The notes: generated by a model not told the origin, from the sequence alone. A stretch of 29,649 nt of DNA from Nitrospirota bacterium (GCA_016180645.1 JACPAV010000039.1:1-29649); one strand, 5' to 3'. Numbered from the stretch's first letter, positions 7,147 to 14,842 are shown. Numbers and translations: made by a program.

Positions 7147-8301
7147 TTACTTCGGGGACGTAAGCGCCATCAGAACGGCGCCGAGGCCGTAGTCAACGTC
7201 ATCCTTTTGAGGAACGGCGGCATACTTCTCGAAACTCCCGGGAACGGTTCCGGTGGAAGTGCCGCCAACGACGGCCATTCCATCCCGCCGAATGATTCGG
7301 CCCTTGATGGCGGAGAGAGCACGGCCGCTCACCACGGCGGCGTCGGCCTCATCCACCAGCCCCAATGCCGCTCCCCGGATGAGACCGTCCGCGAAGAGCG
7401 CGGTCGCGGACGTTTCCAGATAGGACTCCCCCGGGCGATTCAGCACCGTCCACCACAATCCGCCTTCGTCCTGAGTGGCGACAACGGCCGAGAGCAGCCG
7501 GGATGCGATCCGCTCGATTTCGGACCGCTCGACATGTGAACGCGGCATGACTTCCAAAAATCGGGGCACGATGTTCGCAATCCATCCGTTACCTCTTGCC
7601 CAAAACACGGGATCGGAGGGGACCGGCGCTCCCTCGATCAACGCGTGGCGGAAAAAACCGCCGGCGTCCTGAAGACTCACCGAGAAGATCCGAATCTGTG
7701 ATGCAAAAAGATCCCATACCGCCGGGTCATCGAGGGTTCGCCCGCGTTCCAGGAGGAAACTTCCAAACATGAACAAGGAATCGACCCAGAGTTGGACCGA
7801 CCCGCTCGCAAAAATCCCCAGATGGCTGATGCCGCCGGAGGGCGTCCGCGGCGCCTCCTCGGTCAGATAGAGCCAAGCCCGATCGGATAGAGCTAGGAGT
7901 TCCGGATCACACGACCACCGTGCCACTCGAGTGGCAGCGGCTATTGGGGCAACATTGTCGCTCCAGATCGGCTTGTAGCCTCGCGCATGATGTCTCGCCC
8001 AGGCCTCGACGTAGGTGCGGTACGCGGAATCGCCCGTGGCCTCGTACAGATCCAGAATGCCGTACGCCAGCACAGCGGGTCCCCAATCCCACGCGAGCGT
8101 TTCCGGCGCGTGTCGTTTCATCCAACTGTCCGCCAACTCTCTGGCCAACGCCTCTTCGGCCAATGGCCGCGGCGTCGGGATTGGCGCGGGGCGGCATTCG
8201 GAACGGTTGTTTCCCTGAACCCCCTCTCCGCCGCCGCCACACGCACTCACGAGAATTCCCATAAGTGCCACAAGAGCGATCCGCGACGGTCGCATGCTCA
8301 T
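7147..8301 (-). CDS. Lipoprotein with GH88/GH105-like unsaturated glucuronyl hydrolase fold
   Basis: The protein has 384 residues. The signal peptide ends in the lipobox LVSA-C21, followed by Gly-rich linker, so it should be lipid-anchored. The rest reads as an (alpha/alpha)6-barrel of the GH88/GH105 group: WDWGPAVLAYG (72-81), LWVDSLFMFGSFL with Asp174 at the position of the catalytic Asp, WARGNGW (234-240), and SYLETSATALFADGL (293-307). Such enzymes remove unsaturated uronic residues left by polysaccharide lyases. The start overlaps the stop of the upstream gene (ATGA); a second ATG lies two codons in. The coupled large exported protein may supply its substrate, which is an inference. Confidence 0.82.
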   Translation of the reverse strand: MSMRPSRIALVALMGILVSACGGGGEGVQGNNRSECRPAPIPTPRPLAEEALARELADSWMKRHAPETLAWDWGPAVLAYGILDLYEATGDSAYRTYVEAWARHHARGYKPIWSDNVAPIAAATRVARWSCDPELLALSDRAWLYLTEEAPRTPSGGISHLGIFASGSVQLWVDSLFMFGSFLLERGRTLDDPAVWDLFASQIRIFSVSLQDAGGFFRHALIEGAPVPSDPVFWARGNGWIANIVPRFLEVMPRSHVERSEIERIASRLLSAVVATQDEGGLWWTVLNRPGESYLETSATALFADGLIRGAALGLVDEADAAVVSGRALSAIKGRIIRRDGMAVVGGTSTGTVPGSFEKYAAVPQKDDVDYGLGAVLMALTSPK

Positions 8302-10325
8302 CGAGATCTGGCCACCAACTTGCGCGAGGGCTTTTCGAAATCCAACACCAATCTGCGCCCTTCAATCGCAATGGTCGTCTGGGTCTCCCCGAAAGGCTGC
8401 CGGGCGAAGAGGTTGTCCCAGCGATCGTAGGGACCGATGTCCACCGGCGAGCTCTTGACCCTCATCGGCCCCGTCAAACCCACTTCGACCGGACCGGCGG
8501 ACGGAGATTCATACTGAACCAAATCGCCGATATTCACTTGCGCCTTGGAAATCACCCCGCAAAACTCATCGAATCCCCCCCACTCCCCTGCGCTCCCCAT
8601 TTCCACGATCCACACGTTCGAGGGCGATGGCGCTATCAACTCGTAGTCATTCTTCCCGGTCCAAGATGTGGGTTGTTGCGAATACAGCGCGACGTAGCCG
8701 TTGCCCTTCCGGCCCACGGTCCAGGATCCGAACTGCCGTACCTCGTCGAACCGGTTCCGTGGGAAATAGGCATGCGTGTACTCCGAAGTCACCCACGAGT
8801 CGACCCGTTCGTTCGCATCCCGACGGTATTGGATCACACCGACATTCCTGTAGAACGTGCCCCTCGGCATCCAGCTCCCGATCCAATCTCCTGCAAAGGT
8901 CTGATCGATCCCCAGTCCCGCCAGCTTGCTCGGCGCCGTGGTGAACACGTAGGCCGAATCGTCCAGCGTAGCTTGCCACATATGCGTCTGCGCTCCCCAG
9001 AAGCCCGGATTGTAGTCCTGCGCGCCGGAGAGCTGGTAATCCGGCGTTCGATACGTATACGTGCTCATCGATTCCAACGCGATTCCGCGCGAGAGCGGTT
9101 CTAATCCCTTCGCAAAATCGTACAGCTTGCCGGAAGAGGCCAGAGTCCGGAGCAATCCCCGCATCTCCTCCGGAAGATCGCCGAACAGGAAACCATTCCA
9201 GAGATTGAAGTCGCTGATCATGTTGACCGCGCCCGTAGCCACCGGCGGGGCGATGAGCGCGACCATGCCCGCCCAAAATGTAATGTCGTCAGGCTCCTCG
9301 TAGCTGATTCCCCACCGCGGGCCGTCGGCCACGTTGATGCCGTCGCGCTGGCGATGCTCGTGGCGCTCGCGGGTCGCCGATGCCACCTCCTCGATCACCT
9401 CCGGCGTCCAATAGCTACCACTCGTCGAAAGGAACGCACCTGAGAAATTGCCGGGCGATTCGTACCGCCCAAGGCCAAGCATGACCCAGGCCGCCTCCCG
9501 CGTGGAATCTCGTTGTCCATCGAGAAGATGCTCCGGATACGTGCGGCCGTGGACCGTTGCGAACAAACCGGCATACATGTTGTTCAGAAGATCGAAGGCC
9601 AGGAGATCGAGCACTATGGCTGCCTTCACACGGATTCGGTCGTTTTCCGCAAAATCCACCAAGTTGACGAGGGGCGGGATGTCCTCGTTGAAGTACACGT
9701 TGGAATGCCACTCCGAGAAGCCAAACCTACCGCGGAAATCCAGCCAGCGCTCCATCCGGCTCTCCGCGTGGCGGAGATGATCCCGGCCCGTCATCCCCGC
9801 GTTCGGGAAAATCCGGTCGGGCCAGAGCTGGCCCGCGAGGAGTTCGCTGGAATGAAACAATGCCTGATGGTTTTCCGACCAGTAGGCCATCTTGTCCTCG
9901 CCCGGTTCGTCCAACCAGTACTTGAAGTTGACAACGCTTTCTTCGATCAAGGCGCGCACGTTGAGAGGCAGCGAGTGAGTTTCCCGGTCGAGGTAGAGCA
10001 TCCGAACGAACGCGGCGACCGAAAAGTCGGAGGTGTCCTCGCGTCGCGCCACCTTCTCCGCGGCCTTCCTAATCGGTTCCAAATCGACCTCGCCGCCTCT
10101 CGCCATCCGGCAGATTTGCCCGTAGAGGCCGCCTTTGCCCGGCGCGTTCCCTTGGAAACAGTAATCCAGGTATTCCGCCTGCCTCGCTCGATACGATTCG
10201 GTCGGCGGCGGAGATCCTTCGGCGAGGAAGGGGTCCCCACGCTTGCCGCCTGAGAACCCATCGCAAGCCGGATGCATCGCCCCAGCAACCGGCAGGAACA
10301 AGATCAATGCTGAGCGGAATTTCAC
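8298..10325 (-). CDS. Large exported protein of unrecognised family (possible polysaccharide-active alpha toroid)
   Basis: The protein has 675 residues. A signal peptide is likely (MKFRSALILFLPVAGAMHPAC); Cys21 is preceded by HPA, a poor lipobox, so it may be either secreted or a lipoprotein. The first two thirds look helical, with notable segments AYWSENHQALFHSSELLAGQ (residues 147-166) and FGFSEWHSNVYFNEDIPPL (201-219); the last third becomes beta-like (TFYRNVGVIQYRR, GYVALYSQQP). An N-terminal alpha toroid plus C-terminal beta domain is the plan of many polysaccharide lyases, and the next gene is a GH88/GH105-like enzyme, but I do not recognise the family and assign no activity. The start is GTG at 10325, with TACGAT 9 nt upstream and no Shine-Dalgarno. 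Confidence 0.7.
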   Translation of the reverse strand: MKFRSALILFLPVAGAMHPACDGFSGGKRGDPFLAEGSPPPTESYRARQAEYLDYCFQGNAPGKGGLYGQICRMARGGEVDLEPIRKAAEKVARREDTSDFSVAAFVRMLYLDRETHSLPLNVRALIEESVVNFKYWLDEPGEDKMAYWSENHQALFHSSELLAGQLWPDRIFPNAGMTGRDHLRHAESRMERWLDFRGRFGFSEWHSNVYFNEDIPPLVNLVDFAENDRIRVKAAIVLDLLAFDLLNNMYAGLFATVHGRTYPEHLLDGQRDSTREAAWVMLGLGRYESPGNFSGAFLSTSGSYWTPEVIEEVASATRERHEHRQRDGINVADGPRWGISYEEPDDITFWAGMVALIAPPVATGAVNMISDFNLWNGFLFGDLPEEMRGLLRTLASSGKLYDFAKGLEPLSRGIALESMSTYTYRTPDYQLSGAQDYNPGFWGAQTHMWQATLDDSAYVFTTAPSKLAGLGIDQTFAGDWIGSWMPRGTFYRNVGVIQYRRDANERVDSWVTSEYTHAYFPRNRFDEVRQFGSWTVGRKGNGYVALYSQQPTSWTGKNDYELIAPSPSNVWIVEMGSAGEWGGFDEFCGVISKAQVNIGDLVQYESPSAGPVEVGLTGPMRVKSSPVDIGPYDRWDNLFARQPFGETQTTIAIEGRRLVLDFEKPSRKLVARSR

Positions 10326-10334
10326 GGCGCCCGC

Positions 10335-10340
10335 ATCGTA
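10335..10340 (-). promoter_or_regulatory. Candidate -10 box for the large exported protein gene
   Basis: TACGAT on the minus strand ends 9 nt before the GTG start at 10325. No convincing -35 is seen at 16-18 bp. It lies in the 69-bp divergent gap shared with the fabH-like gene. Confidence 0.3.
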
Positions 10341-10359
10341 GCACAGCTCACGCGGTCCT

Positions 10360-10388
10360 TTGACATTCCTCGGACGCTGTCATATTCA
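10360..10388 (+). promoter_or_regulatory. Promoter of the fabH-like gene, probably leaderless
   Basis: A perfect -35 TTGACA (10360-10365) is followed after 17 bp by TATTCA (10383-10388). The start codon begins 7 bases past the -10, where transcription would normally start. CATATT at 10381-10386 is an alternative -10 at 15-bp spacing. There is no Shine-Dalgarno before the ATG. Confidence 0.5.
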
Positions 10389-10394
10389 GAATGG

Positions 10395-11390
10395 ATGCCG
10401 CAAACAGCCATCATCGGCACGGGACACCACGTCCCGCCGCGCGTCGTGACCAACGACGACCTGGCGAAGCTGATGCCCACGTCGGACGAATGGATCACCC
10501 AGCGCACCGGCATCAAAGAACGTCACTATTCCGATGGCGAAAACGGATCCGATCTTGCGAAAATCGCATGCGAACACGCCTTGGAAGCCGCGGGCAGGAA
10601 GGCCGAAGATGTCGAACTCATCATCTACGCCACGCTCTCGGCCGATCACGAGTTTCCCGGCAGCGGCTGCTTCCTCGAACCCAAACTGGGAGTCAAGCCG
10701 GGGACACCGGCATTGGACATCCGCAACCAATGCTCCGGGTTTCTATACGGTCTGCACGTGGCGGACGGTCTGATCCGGCAGGGCCTCTACAAGACGGTCC
10801 TGCTCGTGGGCGCGGAGGTCCACTCGCACGGCTTGGAATTCACGGAGCGGGGACGGGACGTGGCGGTGATTTTCGGCGACGGCGCCGCCGCGGTCGTGCT
10901 CTCGCCCACGGAGGACAACGGACGCGGCCTGCTCGCATCCGCCATCCACGCCGATGGCCGGTTCGCGCGGGATCTCTGGCTCGAAGCACCCGGATGCTAC
11001 AGCAAGCCCCGGGTGAATCTGAAAGATATCGAAGACGGCCGCCATTTCCCGCGCATGGATGGAAAGAAGGTCTTTGTGAATGCCATTCAGAAAATGCCGG
11101 AAGTGATCGGCGAGGTCCTAGCCAAGACGGGGCACAAGATCGAAGACATCGACTTGTTCATTGCGCATCAGGCCAATCTTCGGATCTGCGACGCGGTGGC
11201 CCAACGCCTCGGACTGCCCCCCGAGAAGATGTACAACAACATCCAGCGCTACGGGAACACTACCGCTGCTTCGATTCCGCTCGCACTGGATGAATGCGTT
11301 CGCGCCGGGCGGGTGAAGAAAGGCGATCTCCTCTGCTTCGCCGCTTTCGGCGCCGGCTACACCTGGGGCGCCGCGCTCCTGCGCTGGTAG
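10395..11390 (+). CDS. 3-oxoacyl-ACP synthase III (KAS III) family protein
   Basis: The protein has 331 residues, typical of FabH. The catalytic triad is present: Cys113 in IRNQCSGFLYG, His258 in FIAHQANLRI and Asn288 in YGNTTAASIP. KAS III enzymes condense acetyl- or acyl-CoA with malonyl-ACP to begin fatty acid synthesis; related members make other beta-keto products. No plsX, fabD, fabG or acpP is adjacent, so this is an orphan copy and may act outside bulk fatty acid synthesis. The ATG at 10395 was chosen because MPQTAIIGTG is the usual N terminus. The gene after it lies in the same reading frame, separated by the TAG stop and three codons. Confidence 0.9.
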   Translation: MPQTAIIGTGHHVPPRVVTNDDLAKLMPTSDEWITQRTGIKERHYSDGENGSDLAKIACEHALEAAGRKAEDVELIIYATLSADHEFPGSGCFLEPKLGVKPGTPALDIRNQCSGFLYGLHVADGLIRQGLYKTVLLVGAEVHSHGLEFTERGRDVAVIFGDGAAAVVLSPTEDNGRGLLASAIHADGRFARDLWLEAPGCYSKPRVNLKDIEDGRHFPRMDGKKVFVNAIQKMPEVIGEVLAKTGHKIEDIDLFIAHQANLRICDAVAQRLGLPPEKMYNNIQRYGNTTAASIPLALDECVRAGRVKKGDLLCFAAFGAGYTWGAALLRW

Positions 11391-11399
11391 CCGCTTCAC

Positions 11400-12050
11400 G
11401 TGCTCTCCCTCGTTGCCGGCGTACTCGTTCCGGCCGTCGTAGGCGCTTCCCTCGGCTCGTTCCAATCCGCGGAGATTCTGGCAAAGGACCGGAATGTCCT
11501 CGGCCTGGCAGGACAACTCGTCGCGGCCGAAGGTAGCAGGAACAGCCTGAACTTCCCGGCCGTGGAGGCTTGGTACAGGCTGGGACTTGGATTTGGTGAT
11601 TTCGGAGTCAAGTTGACACCGGAAGCACTGAGGGGGAGCCTGAAACTTCCGATTCCGATCAATGCCGAGAGCTTGAGACTGGCCGTTGAGCCCGCCGTCG
11701 GCGCGGGCGAATCGCTTTTCCACGCCGGCGTGTCCAACTTCAATACATTCACTCAAACGGCTGAAGTCACACTGCTGGCAACGTTCGGTGATATGACGGT
11801 CGCCCCCCGGGGAGCCTTCTCCTACGCGAGGGGCGAAGGCGCTACATTGTTCGGAGGCAACACGCGGTTCACGTCCAAGGAATGGCTCGCGGGAGGAACG
11901 TTCACGCGCCTCGTCAAGGGTGAGAAAGTTCATTGGTGGGGGGAATTGGGCGTCTACTGGGCCAAGGATACCTCATCATCGCTGGAACCGGCCTACAGAC
12001 GTCCATTCCTGGTTTTCGCCCCCGGAATCGGCGCATCGATCGAATTCTAA
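11400..12050 (+). CDS. Predicted outer-membrane beta-barrel protein
   Basis: The protein has 216 residues. The N terminus (GTG start, MLSLVAGVLVPAVVGAS) is hydrophobic and signal-like but lacks basic residues. The body has alternating amphipathic strands with Gly and aromatic residues (AWYRLGLGFGDFGVKL, KVHWWGELGVYWA) and ends in Phe (GIGASIEF), as outer-membrane barrels do. I do not recognise a family. The gene starts 9 nt after the fabH-like stop and in the same frame; there is no in-frame start between that stop and the GTG, and no Shine-Dalgarno. A sequencing or stop-codon issue could hide a better N terminus. Barrel topology is inferred from pattern only. Confidence 0.6.
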   Translation: MLSLVAGVLVPAVVGASLGSFQSAEILAKDRNVLGLAGQLVAAEGSRNSLNFPAVEAWYRLGLGFGDFGVKLTPEALRGSLKLPIPINAESLRLAVEPAVGAGESLFHAGVSNFNTFTQTAEVTLLATFGDMTVAPRGAFSYARGEGATLFGGNTRFTSKEWLAGGTFTRLVKGEKVHWWGELGVYWAKDTSSSLEPAYRRPFLVFAPGIGASIEF

Positions 12051-12069
12051 TCCGAATCACATCGTACTT

Positions 12070-12098
12070 TTGAATTAACGCCCCGCAACCGTTATAAT
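12070..12098 (+). promoter_or_regulatory. Strong sigma70-type promoter for the FHA gene
   Basis: TTGAAT (12070-12075) and a perfect TATAAT (12093-12098) are spaced 17 bp apart. The predicted start near 12105 leaves a leader of about 10 nt before the ATG at 12115 and no Shine-Dalgarno sequence. Confidence 0.65.
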
Positions 12099-12114
12099 TT
12101 CCCGTCACACCCAG

Positions 12115-12996
12115 ATGGCCGACTACGAGCAAACGATTTTCGTTCGCCCCACCGCCACACCCGGCCAACTCAAACCCGCCAACCTCGTCGTCCTCTGCGG
12201 CCCCTACAAGGCCAAAGTCCTGCCCCTCACGGAGGAGGCGCTCACAGTGGGGCGGGATGCCTCTGCCGTTTTCCGGGTCGAAGGCGATCCCTTCATGTCC
12301 CGGATTCATGCCAAGTTCATGAAAGAGCCGGCCCGGTATGTCCTCCTCGACAACAACAGCACGAACGGCGTCATCGTAAACGGCCAGAAAATCAAGGACG
12401 CGGAACTCCGGAACGGCGATCGCATCCAACTCGGCTCGACCCACCTCAAGTTCGTTTCACAGGACGGCCTCGAACGCGCCATCGGGGGTGAGGTGGAATT
12501 CCTCGCGACGCATGACGGCCTCACGGGCTTCTGGGAAAAAGATCCTTACAGCAACAAGCTGACCGACGAGATCAACGGGCTACGACTGAATCCGAAAACG
12601 ATGTCCGTCGGCCTTATTGAAATCGACGACTTCGAAGCCATCAGCAAGGCACAGGGTTTCGACGCCGCCGATCTCATCCTGTTCTCCGTTTCCAACTTCC
12701 TGAAACAGACGATCACTCCGAAAGATCAAATCGGGCGGATCGATCCGAGGATCTTCGCCATCCTTTTCATCCACGATGCCGGACGCGATTTCGAAAAGTG
12801 GGCTCCCCGCGTACAAGAGGTCATCAAACGCACGCCCTTTACGGTCATGGGTGCAAAGATGAAGTTCACCCTATCGATCGGCGGCCAGCTCTGGCGCCAC
12901 GATTTCAAAGTGCCGGATGTGTGGCTCTCGTACGCCCGCGTTCAGCTCGATTGGGCGCGAAAAATCGGCGGAGGTGGGTTCAAGTTTTCAAAGTGA
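12115..12996 (+). CDS. FHA domain protein with degenerate GGDEF domain
   Basis: The protein has 293 residues. The FHA domain (about 24-114) keeps the phosphothreonine-binding residues: TVGRD, SRIHAKF and NNSTNGVIVNG. A diguanylate cyclase-like domain follows (about 130-290): HDGLTGFWEKD and LIEIDDFEAISKAQGFDAAD match family motifs, but the catalytic GGDEF is replaced by DPRIF within GRIDPRIFAILF. It therefore should not make c-di-GMP and may act as a receptor or scaffold. The N-terminal segment YEQTIFVRPTATP has several Thr residues that could be kinase targets, as in other small FHA proteins (inference). The stop codon lies inside a terminator-like hairpin. Confidence 0.85.
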   Translation: MADYEQTIFVRPTATPGQLKPANLVVLCGPYKAKVLPLTEEALTVGRDASAVFRVEGDPFMSRIHAKFMKEPARYVLLDNNSTNGVIVNGQKIKDAELRNGDRIQLGSTHLKFVSQDGLERAIGGEVEFLATHDGLTGFWEKDPYSNKLTDEINGLRLNPKTMSVGLIEIDDFEAISKAQGFDAADLILFSVSNFLKQTITPKDQIGRIDPRIFAILFIHDAGRDFEKWAPRVQEVIKRTPFTVMGAKMKFTLSIGGQLWRHDFKVPDVWLSYARVQLDWARKIGGGGFKFSK

Positions 12997-13015
12997 CCCG
13001 CCGCACGGCGGGTCA
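12994..13015. terminator. Hairpin at the 3' end of the FHA gene
   Basis: TGACCCGCC-GCAC-GGCGGGTCA is a perfect 9-bp stem with a 4-nt loop and includes the FHA stop codon (TGA at 12994-12996). No T-tract follows. It sits between convergent genes and could end transcription from either side. Confidence 0.5.
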
Positions 13016-13035
13016 TCCCGAGCGCCGCGAGGGAT
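13015..13035. repeat. REP-like palindromic element, copy 1
   Basis: ATCCC-GAGCGCCGCGA-GGGAT has flanking inverted arms around an AGCG..GCGA core. Two related copies occur upstream of pntAA (18717-18737 and 18742-18763). A further CGGG-TGCT-CCCG repeat follows at 13039-13050. Confidence 0.5.
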
Positions 13036-13053
13036 CTACGGGTGCTCCCGACG

Positions 13054-13851
13054 CTACCGCGCGACCGGCGCCGGCTCCGAATATCCGAGCCGCTTCGAAA
13101 GATGCAGGGCGACGAGCTTCAATTCCGGAAGGATCTCAGCGCGGATGCGCCCCTCGGACATCCGATAGGAGGGCGCGGCCACGCTGACACTCCCGACCAC
13201 CTGCGGCGTGTAATCGTAAATCGGCATGGCGATCGAGCGAACCCCCTCCAGATATTCCTCATCTTCAAGCGCCCAGCCGTTCTTCGCGACTTCCTGAAGC
13301 TGCTCCATCACCTTCTTCCGATCAACCAGCGTCTTGGCCGTATGCCGCGACAGCTCTTTCGGGAGCCGACGGTCCACATCGTCGTCCCCTTGGAACGCCA
13401 ACTGGGCCTTACCGAGCGCGGTCGCGTGATACGGCATGGGCGAGCCGATCTGGGTTACGACGCGGACCGGTTCCGGCGATTCGACCAGGTCCACGCAGAC
13501 CGCCTTTTGACCATTGGGGACCCCGAGGAGTACCGTTTCACCCACTTTGGATCGAAATTCCTCAAGAAAACGGTGCGCAAACCGGGTGATGGTCGCATTT
13601 CGGGTGAACGCACGGCACAACTCCACCACTTTCGGACCCAATCGATAGTTTTGCGTGGCGCGGTTCTGCTCCACGTACCCCCGGGCGGTAAGCGTCATCA
13701 GGATTCGGAAGATTTGGTTCTTGCTCAGCCCAACTTTCTTGGACAAGTCGGAAACACCCAACTCCATCTGTTCCGTTTTGCAGAACATCTCAAGGAGTTC
13801 CATGCACTTGAGGATGGACAGGATGGCGTACTCGTCCTTCTTCTTCTTCAT
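13054..13851 (-). CDS. IclR-family transcriptional regulator
   Basis: The protein has 265 residues. An N-terminal winged helix-turn-helix (about 8-65; LGVSDLSKKVGLSKNQIFRIL) is followed by the IclR effector domain, with YHATALGKAQLA, the WALEDEEYLEGVRSIAMPI segment and VVGSVSVAAP being typical. The start at 13851 was chosen because GGGAGGAG lies just upstream; the open frame could extend 28 codons further without support. The regulator is divergent from the DUF3108-like/exopolysaccharide genes, and a palindrome TCTTGTCAAGA sits between them. IclR regulators commonly sense small organic acids, sugars or aromatics; its ligand and targets are unknown. Confidence 0.92.
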   Translation of the reverse strand: MKKKKDEYAILSILKCMELLEMFCKTEQMELGVSDLSKKVGLSKNQIFRILMTLTARGYVEQNRATQNYRLGPKVVELCRAFTRNATITRFAHRFLEEFRSKVGETVLLGVPNGQKAVCVDLVESPEPVRVVTQIGSPMPYHATALGKAQLAFQGDDDVDRRLPKELSRHTAKTLVDRKKVMEQLQEVAKNGWALEDEEYLEGVRSIAMPIYDYTPQVVGSVSVAAPSYRMSEGRIRAEILPELKLVALHLSKRLGYSEPAPVAR

Positions 13852-13956
13852 GCAACTCCTCCCGGACGCTACCTCACACTCCCTGAACCTTCCCGCGCGG
13901 TCTTCCCTGCCTCCCGCGCTTTTTTTCTGACGCATCGCGCCAAAAAACCCATTCGT

Positions 13957-14007
13957 TCGCTAGCACGCGGTCGAATTCTTGTCAAGAGTTTTGAGAGGTG
14001 TTACACA
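13957..14007. promoter_or_regulatory. Back-to-back promoters sharing a -35, with an overlapping palindrome
   Basis: On the plus strand TTGTCA (13979-13984) and TACACA (14002-14007) are 17 bp apart and point to the DUF3108-like gene. On the minus strand TTGACA (13980-13985) and TAGCGA (13957-13962) are 17 bp apart and point to the IclR gene. Both -35 boxes lie in the perfect palindrome TCTTG-T-CAAGA (13977-13987), a candidate operator. Both -10 boxes are weak. Confidence 0.4.
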
Positions 14008-14012
14008 AAGGC

Positions 14013-14810
14013 ATGGTCAAGCTTTTTCGAATCTCCATCGCGGCGGTCGCATCGCTTCTCATCGCGCTCACCCTGGCTTGGGCTCAAACACCCGCGCCTC
14101 CCTATGCACCGTGGGTCAACGTGCCGATCACCTATCGCATCCGCGTCCTGTGGCTCCTTGACGTAGGGTCACTGACCTTCTCCTTGAAACCCGATACGGC
14201 CAATCCCCGCCGTTTCACCGTGGTCTCCGAAGCCCACCCCATCGACATCATTCGGAAGATCACCCAATTCCGCGATGCGCGTTACACCGCCGTGCTGAAT
14301 TACGATGAGAAAACCGACCGATTCTCCGTGTCCGAAGTCCGGGAGTTCGTGCGCCGGGCGGATCGCACCCGCGAAGTGCGGCTGGACATCCGCCCCGATG
14401 GCTGGTCCCGGCGCGCATTCCACAACGACAAGCTCGCCTCGGAACAGACCGGAACACTCAAGCCCGGAGAAATGGCCCTCGATCCCGTGGCCGCCTTCTA
14501 CAACTTCCTCCTGGGGGCGTATGGGCCGCCCGCGGACAGCCACGATTACCGCGTGCCCATGTTTTCGCGCACCGGGCCGGCGAACGCCATCGTCAGCATC
14601 CTGCCGCGGCCGGAAGCCCGGGAAATTCTCAACCTCAAATCGGCGCAGGAATTCGGCGGTCGGGTGACGTTCGACGGGAGCTTCATGGATCTCAAGGTGA
14701 AAGAGGTGCTTTTCGTCACCAACGACCACTTTCTGCCCATCCGCGCCGTCGTCCGCGATGCGGGATACCTGGGACAGGTTGAGGCGTTCCGGACCAGCCC
14801 GAAACCGTAG
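14013..14810 (+). CDS. Exported DUF3108-like protein
   Basis: The protein has 265 residues. It has a Sec signal peptide, MVKLFRISIAAVASLLIALTLAWA with likely cleavage before Gln-Thr. The mature part resembles the DUF3108 family of periplasmic proteins: an N-terminal YRIRVLWLLDVGSLTFSL strand pair, an FRDARY-like segment, and DPVAAFYNFLLGAYGP in the middle. The function of that family is not established. The ATG at 14013 is chosen over a GTG at 13998 because it gives a normal signal peptide; a -10-like TACACA ends 5 nt before it. It precedes two glycosyltransferases on the same strand by 32 bp. Confidence 0.72.
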   Translation: MVKLFRISIAAVASLLIALTLAWAQTPAPPYAPWVNVPITYRIRVLWLLDVGSLTFSLKPDTANPRRFTVVSEAHPIDIIRKITQFRDARYTAVLNYDEKTDRFSVSEVREFVRRADRTREVRLDIRPDGWSRRAFHNDKLASEQTGTLKPGEMALDPVAAFYNFLLGAYGPPADSHDYRVPMFSRTGPANAIVSILPRPEAREILNLKSAQEFGGRVTFDGSFMDLKVKEVLFVTNDHFLPIRAVVRDAGYLGQVEAFRTSPKP

Positions 14811-14830
14811 GACGATGCTCCGTCTTCGGC

Positions 14831-14836
14831 TACAAT
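14831..14836 (+). promoter_or_regulatory. -10 box upstream of the first GT4 gene
   Basis: TACAAT (5 of 6 matches to consensus) ends 6 nt before the ATG at 14843. There is no Shine-Dalgarno and no good -35 at 16-18 bp. It fits the pattern of -10 boxes abutting start codons elsewhere in the window. Confidence 0.4.
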
Positions 14837-14842
14837 GGCCGC

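Noticed and set aside
13054-13935. Longer IclR protein starting at 13935
   Set aside because: The 28 extra codons lack family similarity while ATG at 13851 has a strong GGGAGGAG ribosome-binding site.
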